Below are positions 37,149-46,059 of a DNA stretch of 64,000 nt, piece by piece; the stretch's first letter is position 1; the number at the start of each line of letters is the position of its first letter. Made by a program: the position numbers and the translations under genes. Under the pieces are notes generated by a model. The model worked only from the letters and a program-made list of their open reading frames with translations. It did no database searches and was not told the DNA's origin. The stretch spans positions 992,001-1,056,000 of the forward strand of contig NZ_BSNK01000002.1 of assembly GCF_030159955.1 (NCBI RefSeq). Direction: 5' to 3'. The DNA is from Algimonas ampicilliniresistens. Lineage in GTDB: Bacteria > Pseudomonadota > Alphaproteobacteria > Caulobacterales > Maricaulaceae.

Positions 37149-38660
37149 TTAGCGCCGCATCATCCCGCCGAGAATACCGCGGACCGCATTGCGCATGGCC
37201 CGCCGCATGATCAGCCGCCCTTCGCGTTTCATCTCCCGTTTAACCTCTTTGACCAGCACGCTCTCTTTTTTCCGTGATGTGCGCTTGCGCGTCGTCGTGG
37301 CGCGTTTTGTCTTCGCCTTTTCCCGCTCAAGTCGCTTGGCTTCTGCGGCCTCTTCCCGGGCGCGCTTGTCGGCGCGAGTTTCCAGCGTTTCGTAGGCGCT
37401 TTCTCGGTCGATGGCCGTGTCGTACTTCTCGCCGATTGGGCTATCAGCCTGCACAGCCTTCCGCTCTGCCGTTGTGGCGGGGCCAAGGCGCGATGAGGGT
37501 GGGCGGATCAAGGTCCGGCCAACAATGTCAGGGGCGCCGCGCTCATTCAGCAAGCTGACTAGCGCCTCACCAACCCCCAAATCGGTGATGACCTCTTCCG
37601 TATCGAAGGCGGGGTTTTCCCGGAAACTAGTGGCCGCCGCGCGGACGGCGCGCTGCTCTCTCGGCGTATATGCGCGCAAGGCATGTTGAATGCGATTGCC
37701 AAGCTGACCGAGCACACTGTCGGGAATATCCATCGGGTTTTGCGTGACGAAATAAACGCCCACGCCTTTCGAGCGGATCAGACGGGCCACTTGTTCAATT
37801 TTCTGGATCAAGGGTTTGGGCGCGTCGTCAAAAAGGAGGTGAGCCTCGTCGAAGAAGAACACCATGACGGGCTTGTCGGGGTTGCCGACTTCTGGGAGTT
37901 CTTCGAACAGTTCGGACAGGAGCCAGAGCAGGAAAGTCGCGTAAAGAGACGGGCTGTTGATCAACTCGTCGGCGGCCAAAATGTTGACCATGCCCATGCC
38001 GTCCTCACCGACTTTCATAAAGTCTTCGAGCTCTAAGGCCGGTTCGCCGAAAAAGGCTTCTGCGCCCGCGCGTTCCAGCTGCAGCAAGTTGCGCCGGATC
38101 GCGGCGACGGATTGGCCCGTGACATTGCCATATTCGCGGCTGATCTCATCACGATTCTCAGCCAGATGATTGAGCAGGCTATTGAGGTCCTTAAGGTCGA
38201 GCAGCAGCATGCCGTTATCATCGGCAAATTCGAAGGCGATCGTCATGATGCCTTCCTGCGTTTCCGTCAGGCCCATCAGACGAGACAGTAAAACCGGCCC
38301 CATTTCCGAAATTGTCGTGCGGACTGGATGGCCCTGTTTGCCGTAGAGATCCCAGAAGATCGTCGGGAACGCCCGGTAGCTGTAACCCTCTAGCCCGATC
38401 TTGCCCGCGCGACTGATCAGCTTGTCGTGTAGTTTGTGTGTTTCCGATCCGCTTTGCGAGATACCGGAGAGATCGCCTTTCACATCGGCGGCAAACACGG
38501 GAATGCCGTTTTTAGAGAAACCTTCCGTCAAAATTTGCAAAGTCACTGTCTTACCGGTGCCGGTTGCGCCCGCGACCAGACCATGGCGATTGGCCTTATC
38601 GAGCCGCAATTCCTGCCGCACGCCATCCGTGTCAGTGCCAATGAAAATTGTCTCACTCAT
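37149..38660 (-). CDS. HerA-like ATPase, DUF853 (YjgR) family
   Basis: This is a 503-residue P-loop ATPase. Walker A is GATGTGKTVTL (32-42) and Walker B is FFFDEAHLLFDD. The YjgR/DUF853 blocks LVAGATGTGK, SYRAFPTIFWDLYGKQGHPVR, GNVTGQSVAAIRRN and VYFVTQNPMDIPDSVLGQLG are all present. A Lys/Arg-rich C-terminal tail (about 440-503) is predicted helical. The family is related to HerA/VirB4 ATPases but its role is unsettled. A Shine-Dalgarno-like GGAG lies upstream. The divergent AI-2E transporter gene starts 80 bp away. Confidence 0.92.
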   Translation of the reverse strand: MSETIFIGTDTDGVRQELRLDKANRHGLVAGATGTGKTVTLQILTEGFSKNGIPVFAADVKGDLSGISQSGSETHKLHDKLISRAGKIGLEGYSYRAFPTIFWDLYGKQGHPVRTTISEMGPVLLSRLMGLTETQEGIMTIAFEFADDNGMLLLDLKDLNSLLNHLAENRDEISREYGNVTGQSVAAIRRNLLQLERAGAEAFFGEPALELEDFMKVGEDGMGMVNILAADELINSPSLYATFLLWLLSELFEELPEVGNPDKPVMVFFFDEAHLLFDDAPKPLIQKIEQVARLIRSKGVGVYFVTQNPMDIPDSVLGQLGNRIQHALRAYTPREQRAVRAAATSFRENPAFDTEEVITDLGVGEALVSLLNERGAPDIVGRTLIRPPSSRLGPATTAERKAVQADSPIGEKYDTAIDRESAYETLETRADKRAREEAAEAKRLEREKAKTKRATTTRKRTSRKKESVLVKEVKREMKREGRLIMRRAMRNAVRGILGGMMRR

Positions 38661-38740
38661 AGTTCGTTCTCCTACCCGCTGAGACCGGGTGATTAAAAAC
38701 CGTTATGAGCCTCGCCCCTTGAATGCAATATAAGGACTCT

Positions 38741-39823
38741 ATGACTGTTGATACGACTATACGATCCTCACTCCTCGTTATTGCGGCGGTCGCCGTATTT
38801 TGGACGCTCTACGTAACGCGCGACCTTGTCGCGCCGTTTGCGTTGGCACTCTTCTTTTGGTTGGCGATTGATGCGCTGGCGCGATGGATCGACAATCTGT
38901 CTGATCGCATTCCCTATTGGTTTGCGCTCACAATTGCGTCGTTGATTACGGTTGGCCTGCTGGCTGGACTGGTTGTTGTGGTCGCCGATACAGTCAGCGG
39001 CGTTGTAGATGAAGTGCCCCGCTACCAGGCCCGTATCGGAGAATTGTTCGCATGGGTGGGCGAGCTCACGGGGCAGGATATTTCCTTCTCGGCGTTGAAT
39101 GAACGGTTTGCCCTGACGGATCGGCTCGAAGGTGTAATCGGTGGGTTCGCCTCAACCATTCAGGGGGTTCTGTCGGAATTCGTCCTGATCGCGATCTATG
39201 TCGTCTTTCTGTTTCTTGCTCAGGCCAGTTTCCCAAGTAAGATGGACAACCTCTTCCCAGACCCGGTCCGCCGGGCGCAGGCGTCGCGGATCGGCACGTC
39301 CATTCGTCATTCTATTGAGCAATATATTTCTGTGCAGACCCTCGTCAGTCTGATGCAGACCGTGATCTCTTACATCGCCATGGTCGCTTTGGGGCTCGAC
39401 AATGCCCTGTTCTGGGCCTTGGTGATCTTCATTCTGAATTATATCCCCATCGTTGGCGGATTTGCCGCTGTGGCGATGCCGGTTCTGTTCGGCTTGGTTG
39501 AGTTCGATAGCTTTGGTCGTGTCGCAGTGCTCGCCAGTATTCTATTCGCCGCCCAATTTGTTGTGTCCAATACGATCCAACCTAAGATGATGGGTGACAG
39601 TATGAACATGAGCGCGCTCGTCGTCGTATTATCGCTAACCGTTTGGGGGGCATTATGGGGCGGGGTCGGCGCGTTTCTATCCGCACCAATGACCGTCATT
39701 CTGATGATCATCTTGGCTCAGTTTCCGACAACCCGATGGATTGCAATCCTGCTCTCAGCCGATGGTGATCCCGATATGGACGGTGATGGAAAGCCCGACA
39801 AAGCGCCAATACAATCTCTCTAA
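38741..39823 (+). CDS. AI-2E family transporter
   Basis: This is a 360-residue polytopic membrane protein of the AI-2 exporter (TqsA/PerM-like) family. It has about eight hydrophobic segments and the conserved late region NYIPIVGGFAAVAMPVLFGLV, followed by GDSMNMSALVVVLSLTVWGALWG. The N-terminal helices contain LYVTRDLVAPFALALFFWLA. The start at 38741 is preferred because AAGGA lies 6 bp upstream. The actual substrate of this subgroup is not predictable. A charged Asp/Gly/Lys tail ends the protein. Confidence 0.9.
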   Translation: MTVDTTIRSSLLVIAAVAVFWTLYVTRDLVAPFALALFFWLAIDALARWIDNLSDRIPYWFALTIASLITVGLLAGLVVVVADTVSGVVDEVPRYQARIGELFAWVGELTGQDISFSALNERFALTDRLEGVIGGFASTIQGVLSEFVLIAIYVVFLFLAQASFPSKMDNLFPDPVRRAQASRIGTSIRHSIEQYISVQTLVSLMQTVISYIAMVALGLDNALFWALVIFILNYIPIVGGFAAVAMPVLFGLVEFDSFGRVAVLASILFAAQFVVSNTIQPKMMGDSMNMSALVVVLSLTVWGALWGGVGAFLSAPMTVILMIILAQFPTTRWIAILLSADGDPDMDGDGKPDKAPIQSL

Positions 39824-39895
39824 CGATCAACGCTTCACCGCAACGTGATGCAGCCGTTCATGGCAGGTCAATTTGCTCTGGCGTATGAGAGATTT

Positions 39896-40558
39896 ATGAA
39901 ATCCACTCTTCTTTCCGTATTGGCTATCACTGTGTGCGCGGCACCCGCAGTAGCCGCGACAACATCGCAACCAACCTCTGTGGTCGAGCTGTTCACGTCG
40001 CAAGGATGTTCGTCCTGCCCGACAGCGAATGCTTTCATCGCTGGTCTCGACGCAGATCATCCGGACGTTCTGGCTCTGTCTTATGGGGTAACCTATTGGG
40101 ACTATTTGGGTTGGAAAGATACGTTTGGTGACCCAGCTTTCACCGCGCGTCAGCGTCAATATGATCAAGCGCTCGATTCCGGCGTTTATACGCCGATGAT
40201 GGTTGTGGGTGGTCAAGCCCACGCGCCGCGTATGCCCATCGACACGGCAACTCGCGCAAACGTGCCAGCATCAATAGCGCTGGTACGCCAAAGCGGTGAG
40301 TTATGCGTTGAAGGAAAGCTGCCGAAAGGGTCGAAATTGGCTCTGATTGGCTATGAGCCCGGCATACAGGCGGTCAACGTGAAGAAGGGTGAGAATCGCG
40401 GTCATACGCTGACTCTGGCGAATGTTGTGACAGACTTGGATTATCGTGAGTGGAGCGGACAGATGGTCTGCGGCCTTCACCCGAAAGCGGGTCTCGCTGT
40501 GCTTGCGCATGATGCGACCACGGCGGCGATCATCGGTGCAGCGCGGTTCGAGCCTTAG
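39896..40558 (+). CDS. DUF1223 secreted thioredoxin-like protein
   Basis: This is a 220-residue protein of the DUF1223 family. A signal peptide (MKSTLLSVLAITVCAAPAVAA) decides the start at 39896, with GAGAG just upstream. The mature protein opens with the family hallmark VVELFTSQGCSSCPTA, which has a thioredoxin-like C-x-x-C. YWDYLGWKDTFGDPAFTARQ and YTPMMVVGG follow. Its location should be periplasmic. The function of the family is not established; a redox role is suggested by the CxxC only. Confidence 0.9.
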   Translation: MKSTLLSVLAITVCAAPAVAATTSQPTSVVELFTSQGCSSCPTANAFIAGLDADHPDVLALSYGVTYWDYLGWKDTFGDPAFTARQRQYDQALDSGVYTPMMVVGGQAHAPRMPIDTATRANVPASIALVRQSGELCVEGKLPKGSKLALIGYEPGIQAVNVKKGENRGHTLTLANVVTDLDYREWSGQMVCGLHPKAGLAVLAHDATTAAIIGAARFEP

Positions 40559-40948
40559 CGTTTCATAGATAAAACGGGCCGGCCCCGGGGCTGAACGAGG
40601 TCGACCCGCTATTCGACCCCTGCTATTTGCCAAGGCCGATCCGGGTGCGGATCAGGAGAGCGCAACCCGAATTATTAGAGGACGTTTGCCTCTGAATTTT
40701 GGGTGTCGAGAGAACAGCGATGTTTTCAACTTGGGGGCTGGGGGGCTGAAAATAACCAAGCCAATCCCGCCGCCATCCTCCCGACATGGCCGCTATCCCT
40801 GCGAACCATGCCTGAAAATTGTCTCAAATGTGGTGAAAGTGAGGCACGACCATACGGTTTGTGCAGAGAACAGCCATAATCGCTGAGGCTATTTTTGAGG
40901 CTTTAAACCTTTTGCCATGAGCTATGTTCAGAGGCTATGTAGGTTGTA
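40559..40948. other. 390-bp intergenic region without a convincing gene
   Basis: No open frame here has a ribosome binding site and plausible composition. A short rightward frame at 40686-40886 looks random. Visible structures are the dyad GATCCG-GGTG-CGGATC (40638-40653), AGAGG-N7-CCTCT just after it, and AT-rich DNA from about 40870 leading to the DUF2794 gene, which probably holds its promoter. Confidence 0.5.
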
Positions 40949-41287
40949 ATGAGCAACGTCGTTCGGATTGGCAACGGACTCAGGTCCCCGTCTCAGGTCA
41001 GTTTTGATCGGCGTGAACTGTCCTTTATCCTCAATGTCTATGGCCAGATGGTCTCGAAGGGGGATTGGAAGGATTACGCGATCGACTTTCTGCAGGATCG
41101 CTGTGTGTTTTCAGTCTTTCGGAAAGCGTCCGAACATCCACTCTACCGAATTGAGAAAGTGCCCGCGCTGCGCAATCGCCAAGGGCAATATGCAGTTGTT
41201 GCGCCGGGTGGGTTGATCCTGAAGCGTGGTCATGATCTGACGCAGGTCCTAAAAGTTTTCGACAAGGCGCGGTTCCGCGCAATCTGA
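40949..41287 (+). CDS. DUF2794 domain protein
   Basis: This is a 112-residue protein matching the alphaproteobacterial DUF2794 family along its whole length: SFDRRELSFILNVYGQMVS, EWRDYAIDFL-like GDWKDYAIDFLQDRCVFSVF, and the C-terminal GHDLTQVLKVFDK. No function is established for the family. The rfbC gene begins 1 bp after its stop, so the two are probably one transcript. Its presence supports an alphaproteobacterial host. Confidence 0.9.
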   Translation: MSNVVRIGNGLRSPSQVSFDRRELSFILNVYGQMVSKGDWKDYAIDFLQDRCVFSVFRKASEHPLYRIEKVPALRNRQGQYAVVAPGGLILKRGHDLTQVLKVFDKARFRAI

Positions 41288-41288
41288 C

Positions 41289-41840
41289 ATGAACATCAAA
41301 TCTCTTTCAATCGACGGGTTACTCCTGTGCGAACCCATGCGCCACGGCGATGACCGAGGCTGGTTCATGGAAAGCTATCGTAAGGACGCGCTGAATGAAG
41401 CCGCCGGACGGACAGTTCATTTTGTTCAAGATAATCATTCTTTGTCCACGGCTGTCGGCACGCTGCGGGGCTTGCATTATCAGGCACCTCCTTGCGCGCA
41501 GGACAAGCTCGTGCGCTGCATTGCCGGATCGGTTCTGGATGTGGCCGTCGATGTGCGGCGCGGCTCAGCGAGTTACGGACAGTGGATTGCCGTGGAGCTA
41601 TCGGCACAAAACGCCCACCAACTCTTCGTCCCGACGGGCTTTTTGCACGGCTTTGTCACGCGAGAGCCCAATAGCGAGATCGCTTATAAGGTCAGTGCGC
41701 CCTATTCGCGCGATCATGACGGCTCAGTTTTGTGGAAGAGTGCTGGTGTCGATTGGGATCTGGGCGCGAGTGCTCCCATCCTGTCGGGCAAGGATGTGGA
41801 TGCCCCCGCCTTTGCCGATTGGGTCAGCCCGTTCGACTGA
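41289..41840 (+). CDS. rfbC: dTDP-4-dehydrorhamnose 3,5-epimerase
   Basis: This 183-residue cupin-type epimerase is the third enzyme of dTDP-L-rhamnose synthesis. Family motifs are DDRGWFMESYRKD, FVQDNHSLSTAVGTLRGLHYQ (catalytic His), KLVRCIAGSVLDVAVDVRRGS and LFVPTGFLHGFVT, with a Tyr in VSAPYSRDHDG. It follows the DUF2794 gene directly. Its 3' end overlaps the convergent rfbD gene by 17 bp, so the two terminal codon sets are constrained together. Confidence 0.96.
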   Translation: MNIKSLSIDGLLLCEPMRHGDDRGWFMESYRKDALNEAAGRTVHFVQDNHSLSTAVGTLRGLHYQAPPCAQDKLVRCIAGSVLDVAVDVRRGSASYGQWIAVELSAQNAHQLFVPTGFLHGFVTREPNSEIAYKVSAPYSRDHDGSVLWKSAGVDWDLGASAPILSGKDVDAPAFADWVSPFD

Positions 41841-42666
41841 AGCTTTCGCGTAATGTGTCCCGCCAGTCGGGCAGGGGACCAATCTCGCTTTCAAATTTCG
41901 ATGTATCGAGCACAGAGTAGGCTGGTCGCTTTGCGGGCGTCGGATAATCGGACGTCGGTATCGGCACGACATTGATGGTCTTACCCGCTGCTTCGAATAT
42001 CTCTTTCGCAAACTCGGCCCAGCTGACGGGATCACCTGTTCCGGAGACGTGGAAAATGCCCTCATGTCTGATGGCGGCGATGCAGGCTTTGGCGAGCACA
42101 TTCGCGTGGGTGGGTCGGCCAATTTGGTCACAGACAATGCGGAGCTCATCGCGTTCTTCGGCCAGTCGCAACATCGTCGTGACAAAGTTTTTTCCCTGCA
42201 GATCATAGACCCAGGAGGTTCGTAGAATGGCGGCCTTTTTAGCCGTATTGAGGACCCCGCGCTCACCCCCGAGCTTGCTCTCACCGTAAAAATTGACTGG
42301 GTTTGTCGGATCGTCCTCACGGTAGGGCCGTGTGTTGGTTCCGTCGAAGACATAATCGGTTGAGACATGAACGAAAGGCACCGAATGCTGATCGCAGAGT
42401 TGTGCGATCATTTCCGGGGCGGCCGCGTTGATCCTATCAGCGAACACCTTGTCTGATTCAGCCAGATCGACCTGTGTGTAGGCGGCGGCGTTAATTACAG
42501 CGCGAATGCTCTGTCTGTCCAGAAGGTCCCCAAGAATTCGAGAGATTGATGCGCTATCTGATATATCAAGCGTCCTTCGAGAGAGCGTGATTGCGTCAGG
42601 CTCCAGCCTCGACAAAGCACGAGCGAGCTGGCCAGATCGACCAATAACAAGAAGCGGAGCCGTCAC
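41824..42666 (-). CDS. rfbD: dTDP-4-dehydrorhamnose reductase
   Basis: This 280-residue SDR reduces the 4-keto group to give dTDP-L-rhamnose. It shows the N-terminal nucleotide-binding strand LLVIGRSGQLARAL, VINAAAYTQVDLAESD, FVHVSTDYVFDGTNTRPYRE, and the catalytic YGESKLGGE. It lies 9 bp downstream of glmS on the same strand, which suggests a glmS-rfbD transcript. Its C-terminus overlaps the convergent rfbC by 17 bp. Confidence 0.95.
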   Translation of the reverse strand: MTAPLLVIGRSGQLARALSRLEPDAITLSRRTLDISDSASISRILGDLLDRQSIRAVINAAAYTQVDLAESDKVFADRINAAAPEMIAQLCDQHSVPFVHVSTDYVFDGTNTRPYREDDPTNPVNFYGESKLGGERGVLNTAKKAAILRTSWVYDLQGKNFVTTMLRLAEERDELRIVCDQIGRPTHANVLAKACIAAIRHEGIFHVSGTGDPVSWAEFAKEIFEAAGKTINVVPIPTSDYPTPAKRPAYSVLDTSKFESEIGPLPDWRDTLRESFSRTG

Positions 42667-42675
42667 GAGGGCCGC

Positions 42676-44490
42676 CTATTCAACAGTAACGGATTTTGCC
42701 AGATTACGGGGCTGGTCGACGTCGGTGCCAAGCTCCACGGCTGTGTAATAAGCGAGAAGTTGCTGGCCGATGGCCTGAACGATCGGCGCGGTTAGTGGCG
42801 TGGCTTCTGGTAGTACGACGATGTCGTCGGATAGCGATTTTGCCGCGGCTGCCCCTTTAGGGTCAGTGAACAAAATGACGCGTGCGCCACGCGCGGCGAC
42901 TTCCTGCAAGTTGGACACGGTTTTTTCGTATAGCGCATCATCTGGCGCAATCACGATCACGGGCGTTCCGTCTTCAATCAGCGCGATGGGGCCGTGCTTT
43001 AGCTCGCCCGCCGCGTAACCTTCAGCATGGATGTAGGAAATTTCCTTGAGCTTGAGCGCCCCTTCCAAGGCAATTGGGACCATGGCTCCGCGTCCCAAGA
43101 AGAACGCTGAACGCGCGGTAACGAGGCCTTTGGCCGTTTTGGCAATTATCGTGTCAGAGGATAGCGCTTCGGTAACGCGCTGCGGCAATGATGCGAGATC
43201 GCGACAATGGGTGGCGGCGGCATTGTCATCGATACGCCCAGTCTGGAAAGCCGCGCCAACGGCCAGAGCCGCCAAAGCACAGGTTTGCGAGGTGAAGGCT
43301 TTGGTCGAGGCAACGCCGATCTCGGGTCCGGCCTTGATCGGCATAGCAATATCGGCTTCGCGTGCCATCGTTGAGGTCATGACATTGACCAGAGCGGCCG
43401 TTGTTAGCCCGTGCTGTTTTGCATAGCGCAGAGCCGCAAGCGTATCCGCCGTTTCGCCAGATTGCGATACCACGATCATCAGGCTTTTTGGGCTCAAGAC
43501 GGGATCACGGTAGCGGAATTCTGAAGCGATATCGATATCGACTGGAATGGCGGCAATTTGCTCGAACATATATTTTGCGACCATGCCGGCAATGAAGGCT
43601 GTGCCGCAGGCGACGATAATGACACGGTCAATTTCGCTGAAATCAAGGCCGTCAGGCATATCGACCCGCATTTCGCTTAGATCAAGATAGTGGGACAAGG
43701 TCCGGGCGAGTGTTTCAGGCTGCTCATAGATTTCCTTGAGCATGAAGTGCGCATATTCGCCCTTATTCGCGACTTCGTCCACGCCTTTAACGTCGGTGAC
43801 AGGGCGGTCGACGGGCGCGTTAGTCTTGTCAAAGATTTCGACTCCGTCGCGCTTTAAAATGGCCCAATCGCCTTCTTCCAAATAGATCAGTCGGCTCGTC
43901 AATGGCGCCAGCGCCATGGCGTCGGAGCCGAGATACATTTCTCCGTCACCAAGGCCGATAGCGAGTGGTGAGCCGTGACGGGCGCAGAAGATTTCGTCAT
44001 CCGCACCTTTGATCAAGACACCCAGTGCGTAGGCCCCGCGGAATTGTGCCAGCGCAGCGGCAAAGGCCTCGCGCGGAGACTGCCCGTTTTTGAGGGCTTC
44101 ATCGATCAGATGAGCGGCGACTTCAGTGTCCGTGTCAGATTCATAATTTCTCGGGGGAAGGGCCTCGCGAATATCGGCATAATTCTCGATAATCCCGTTG
44201 TGAACGAGCGCCACGCGACCCGCATGGTGCGGATGGGCGTTAGTCTCTGTAGGCGCACCATGGGTGGCCCACCGTGTATGGGCTATGCCGGAATGACCGT
44301 CGATAGGATCGTCATTGAGGCAGGCCTCAAGATTAGCAATCTTACCCCTTGCGCGGCGTCGATGGACGGTATCGTCATTGATGACGGCAATACCGGCACT
44401 ATCATAGCCGCGATATTCCAGACGTTTCAGGCCCGAGACCAAACGATCCGAGACGGGTGCACGTCCAATGATGCCGACAATGCCGCACAT
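42676..44490 (-). CDS. glmS: Glutamine--fructose-6-phosphate aminotransferase (isomerizing)
   Basis: This 604-residue enzyme makes glucosamine-6-phosphate, the entry point to UDP-GlcNAc. The N-terminal glutaminase domain begins MCGIVGIIGR with the nucleophilic Cys, and includes TRWATHGAPTETNAHPH. Two SIS domains follow, with CGTAFIAG, SQSGETADTLAALR and ELKHGPIALIE, ending in the typical AKSVTVE. An inverted repeat flanks the region just upstream of the ATG. Gene order suggests co-transcription with rfbD. Confidence 0.97.
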   Translation of the reverse strand: MCGIVGIIGRAPVSDRLVSGLKRLEYRGYDSAGIAVINDDTVHRRRARGKIANLEACLNDDPIDGHSGIAHTRWATHGAPTETNAHPHHAGRVALVHNGIIENYADIREALPPRNYESDTDTEVAAHLIDEALKNGQSPREAFAAALAQFRGAYALGVLIKGADDEIFCARHGSPLAIGLGDGEMYLGSDAMALAPLTSRLIYLEEGDWAILKRDGVEIFDKTNAPVDRPVTDVKGVDEVANKGEYAHFMLKEIYEQPETLARTLSHYLDLSEMRVDMPDGLDFSEIDRVIIVACGTAFIAGMVAKYMFEQIAAIPVDIDIASEFRYRDPVLSPKSLMIVVSQSGETADTLAALRYAKQHGLTTAALVNVMTSTMAREADIAMPIKAGPEIGVASTKAFTSQTCALAALAVGAAFQTGRIDDNAAATHCRDLASLPQRVTEALSSDTIIAKTAKGLVTARSAFFLGRGAMVPIALEGALKLKEISYIHAEGYAAGELKHGPIALIEDGTPVIVIAPDDALYEKTVSNLQEVAARGARVILFTDPKGAAAAKSLSDDIVVLPEATPLTAPIVQAIGQQLLAYYTAVELGTDVDQPRNLAKSVTVE

Positions 44491-44497
44491 TCTGCCT

Positions 44498-44527
44498 ACC
44501 TAGGGTTTTGCAAATTTTTGCCTAGGT
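44498..44527. promoter_or_regulatory. Inverted repeat just upstream of glmS
   Basis: ACCTAGG (44498-44504) and CCTAGGT (44521-44527) form a perfect 7-bp dyad with a 16-bp AT-rich spacer, starting 8 bp before the glmS ATG in the divergent promoter shared with the epimerase gene. It is an operator or leader-hairpin candidate. It does not resemble the glmS ribozyme. Confidence 0.45.
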
Positions 44528-44649
44528 CGCGCCTAACAGTGGAAGTGAGATGCGACAAATGGATTATTCTGCGGGGTGAGGGGATCGGACAAGCCTCGCG
44601 CATCACCCGAGTGCTTGACAGCTTAACTTATGATCACCACTCGCGCCTT

Positions 44650-45657
44650 ATGAAAACCCTGATCACAGGCACAGCAGGCTTTATCGGCCAGAATTTGGCA
44701 TTGCGGTTGCTTCGCGATGGCCACGATGTTTGCGGTATCGACTCGATCACACCTTATTACGATGTGTCGCTAAAACATGACCGGCTGGCCCAGCTGACGC
44801 CGTTTGAAAGCTTCACCACGCACCAGATTGCATTAGAAGATTTCGATGCGATGTCGGCGGTCTTTGCCGACTTCAAACCGGACCGGGTTGTCCACCTCGC
44901 CGCGCAGGCGGGCGTGCGCTATTCGCTCGAAAATCCCCGCGCCTATGTCGATACGAATGTGACCGGCAGTTTCAACGTGATCGAATTAAGTCGTGAACAT
45001 GCGGTAGAGCATTTGGTCCTAGCGTCGACCAGTTCTGCTTATGGCGCGAACGATCAATATCCCTTTGTTGAGACCGATAAGGCCAGCTTCCCCCTGACCA
45101 TTTACGCGGCGACCAAACAGGCATCTGAACTCATCGCGCACAGCCATAGCCATCTTCACAATTTGCCGACCACTGTGCTCCGTTTCTTCACAGTTTATGG
45201 ACCTTGGGGGCGTCCTGACATGGCGTTTTTCCTGTTTACAAAGGCGATGTTTGAAGGTCGTCCGATCAAGGTTTTTAATGAAGGTCGAATGGCGCGCGAC
45301 TTCACTTATGTCGACGATCTGACGCGCTCAATTGAGCTTTTGCTGGACTGTGCACCGGTTCGTGGAGCGCCCGTTTCGGACCGCGATTCACTGTCCCCGG
45401 TGGCGCCCTATCGGCTTGTGAATATCGGAAATGCAGACCCGGTTCCGCTGATGGACTTCATCGCAGAAATCGAACGCGCGGTCGGGGTAACGGCCGAAAA
45501 AGAGCTGCTGCCGATGCAGCCAGGGGACGTGACGAAGACTTATGCCGACTCTGATTTACTAGAGGTTTTGACAGGGTATCGTCCGTCCACATCGGTCCGT
45601 GACGGTGTCCAAGCCTTTGTCGACTGGTACCGCGATTACTACCAGGCCGGGACTTAG
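44650..45657 (+). CDS. NAD-dependent epimerase, probable UDP-glucuronate 4-epimerase
   Basis: This is a 335-residue extended SDR. GTAGFIGQNLALRLL binds NAD, HLAAQAGVRYSLENPRAY is the block typical of UDP-glucuronate 4-epimerases (CapI/LpsL), and YAATKQASELIAHSHSHL carries the catalytic Tyr and Lys. RFFTVYGPWGRPDMAFFLFT and RDFTYVDDLT also fit that group. The product would be UDP-galacturonate for polysaccharide. The ATG at 44650 is chosen; the frame is open to 43975, but that part is antisense to glmS. It is divergent from glmS. Confidence 0.88.
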   Translation: MKTLITGTAGFIGQNLALRLLRDGHDVCGIDSITPYYDVSLKHDRLAQLTPFESFTTHQIALEDFDAMSAVFADFKPDRVVHLAAQAGVRYSLENPRAYVDTNVTGSFNVIELSREHAVEHLVLASTSSAYGANDQYPFVETDKASFPLTIYAATKQASELIAHSHSHLHNLPTTVLRFFTVYGPWGRPDMAFFLFTKAMFEGRPIKVFNEGRMARDFTYVDDLTRSIELLLDCAPVRGAPVSDRDSLSPVAPYRLVNIGNADPVPLMDFIAEIERAVGVTAEKELLPMQPGDVTKTYADSDLLEVLTGYRPSTSVRDGVQAFVDWYRDYYQAGT

Positions 45658-46059
45658 CGGACCCGTCACGAGGGCTAAAAGCGAGGGCCTCAGTCTTAGA
45701 GGGACACCGCACGGCGCTGTCGATCCAACTTGGTATTGGCGCTGTATTGATGCGACTTAGCGAATTCTCGATTCGGAGCTGCAGGCGACTTTGCGAAGGT
45801 GGCGTGCATGAGTATAAGCAGGAGCGATGCACCTATGACGGTATTCCGCTGAGGCGATTTCGATAGGTGAAGCTTATGTCGTGCAAAAAATTACCCACTG
45901 CACTGCGACGACTCTCGTGACCGATATTGTAGTATCGCCTTTTTTTATGCCGGAACTGAGACCTTCGCAAACGTGGCGCTTGGTGCTTGGTGCTTGGGCT
46001 ACGGAAACTGAGTGCGGTAGCAACAACTCGACATCACTAAACACGGGCACACATATATT
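45658..46059. other. 400-bp intergenic region with a short direct repeat
   Basis: No convincing gene is seen here. Short frames at 45881-46063 (+) and 45458-45832 (-) lack ribosome binding sites or family features. Three tandem copies of GCTTGG(T/G) lie at 45978-45998. The region is less GC-rich than its neighbours and probably contains the promoter of the transglutaminase-like gene. Confidence 0.45.

Noticed and set aside
41724-42368. 214-codon leftward frame
   Set aside because: It shares DNA with rfbD in another frame; composition is Ser/Pro/Arg-rich with no motif.
43975-44649. Upstream extension of the UDP-glucuronate epimerase frame
   Set aside because: The frame is open, but it is antisense to glmS and its translation has no SDR features; the protein clearly begins with the NAD-binding motif after 44650.
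44491-44649. glmS ribozyme
   Set aside because: The region upstream of glmS is too short and lacks the ribozyme core; only a simple inverted repeat is present.
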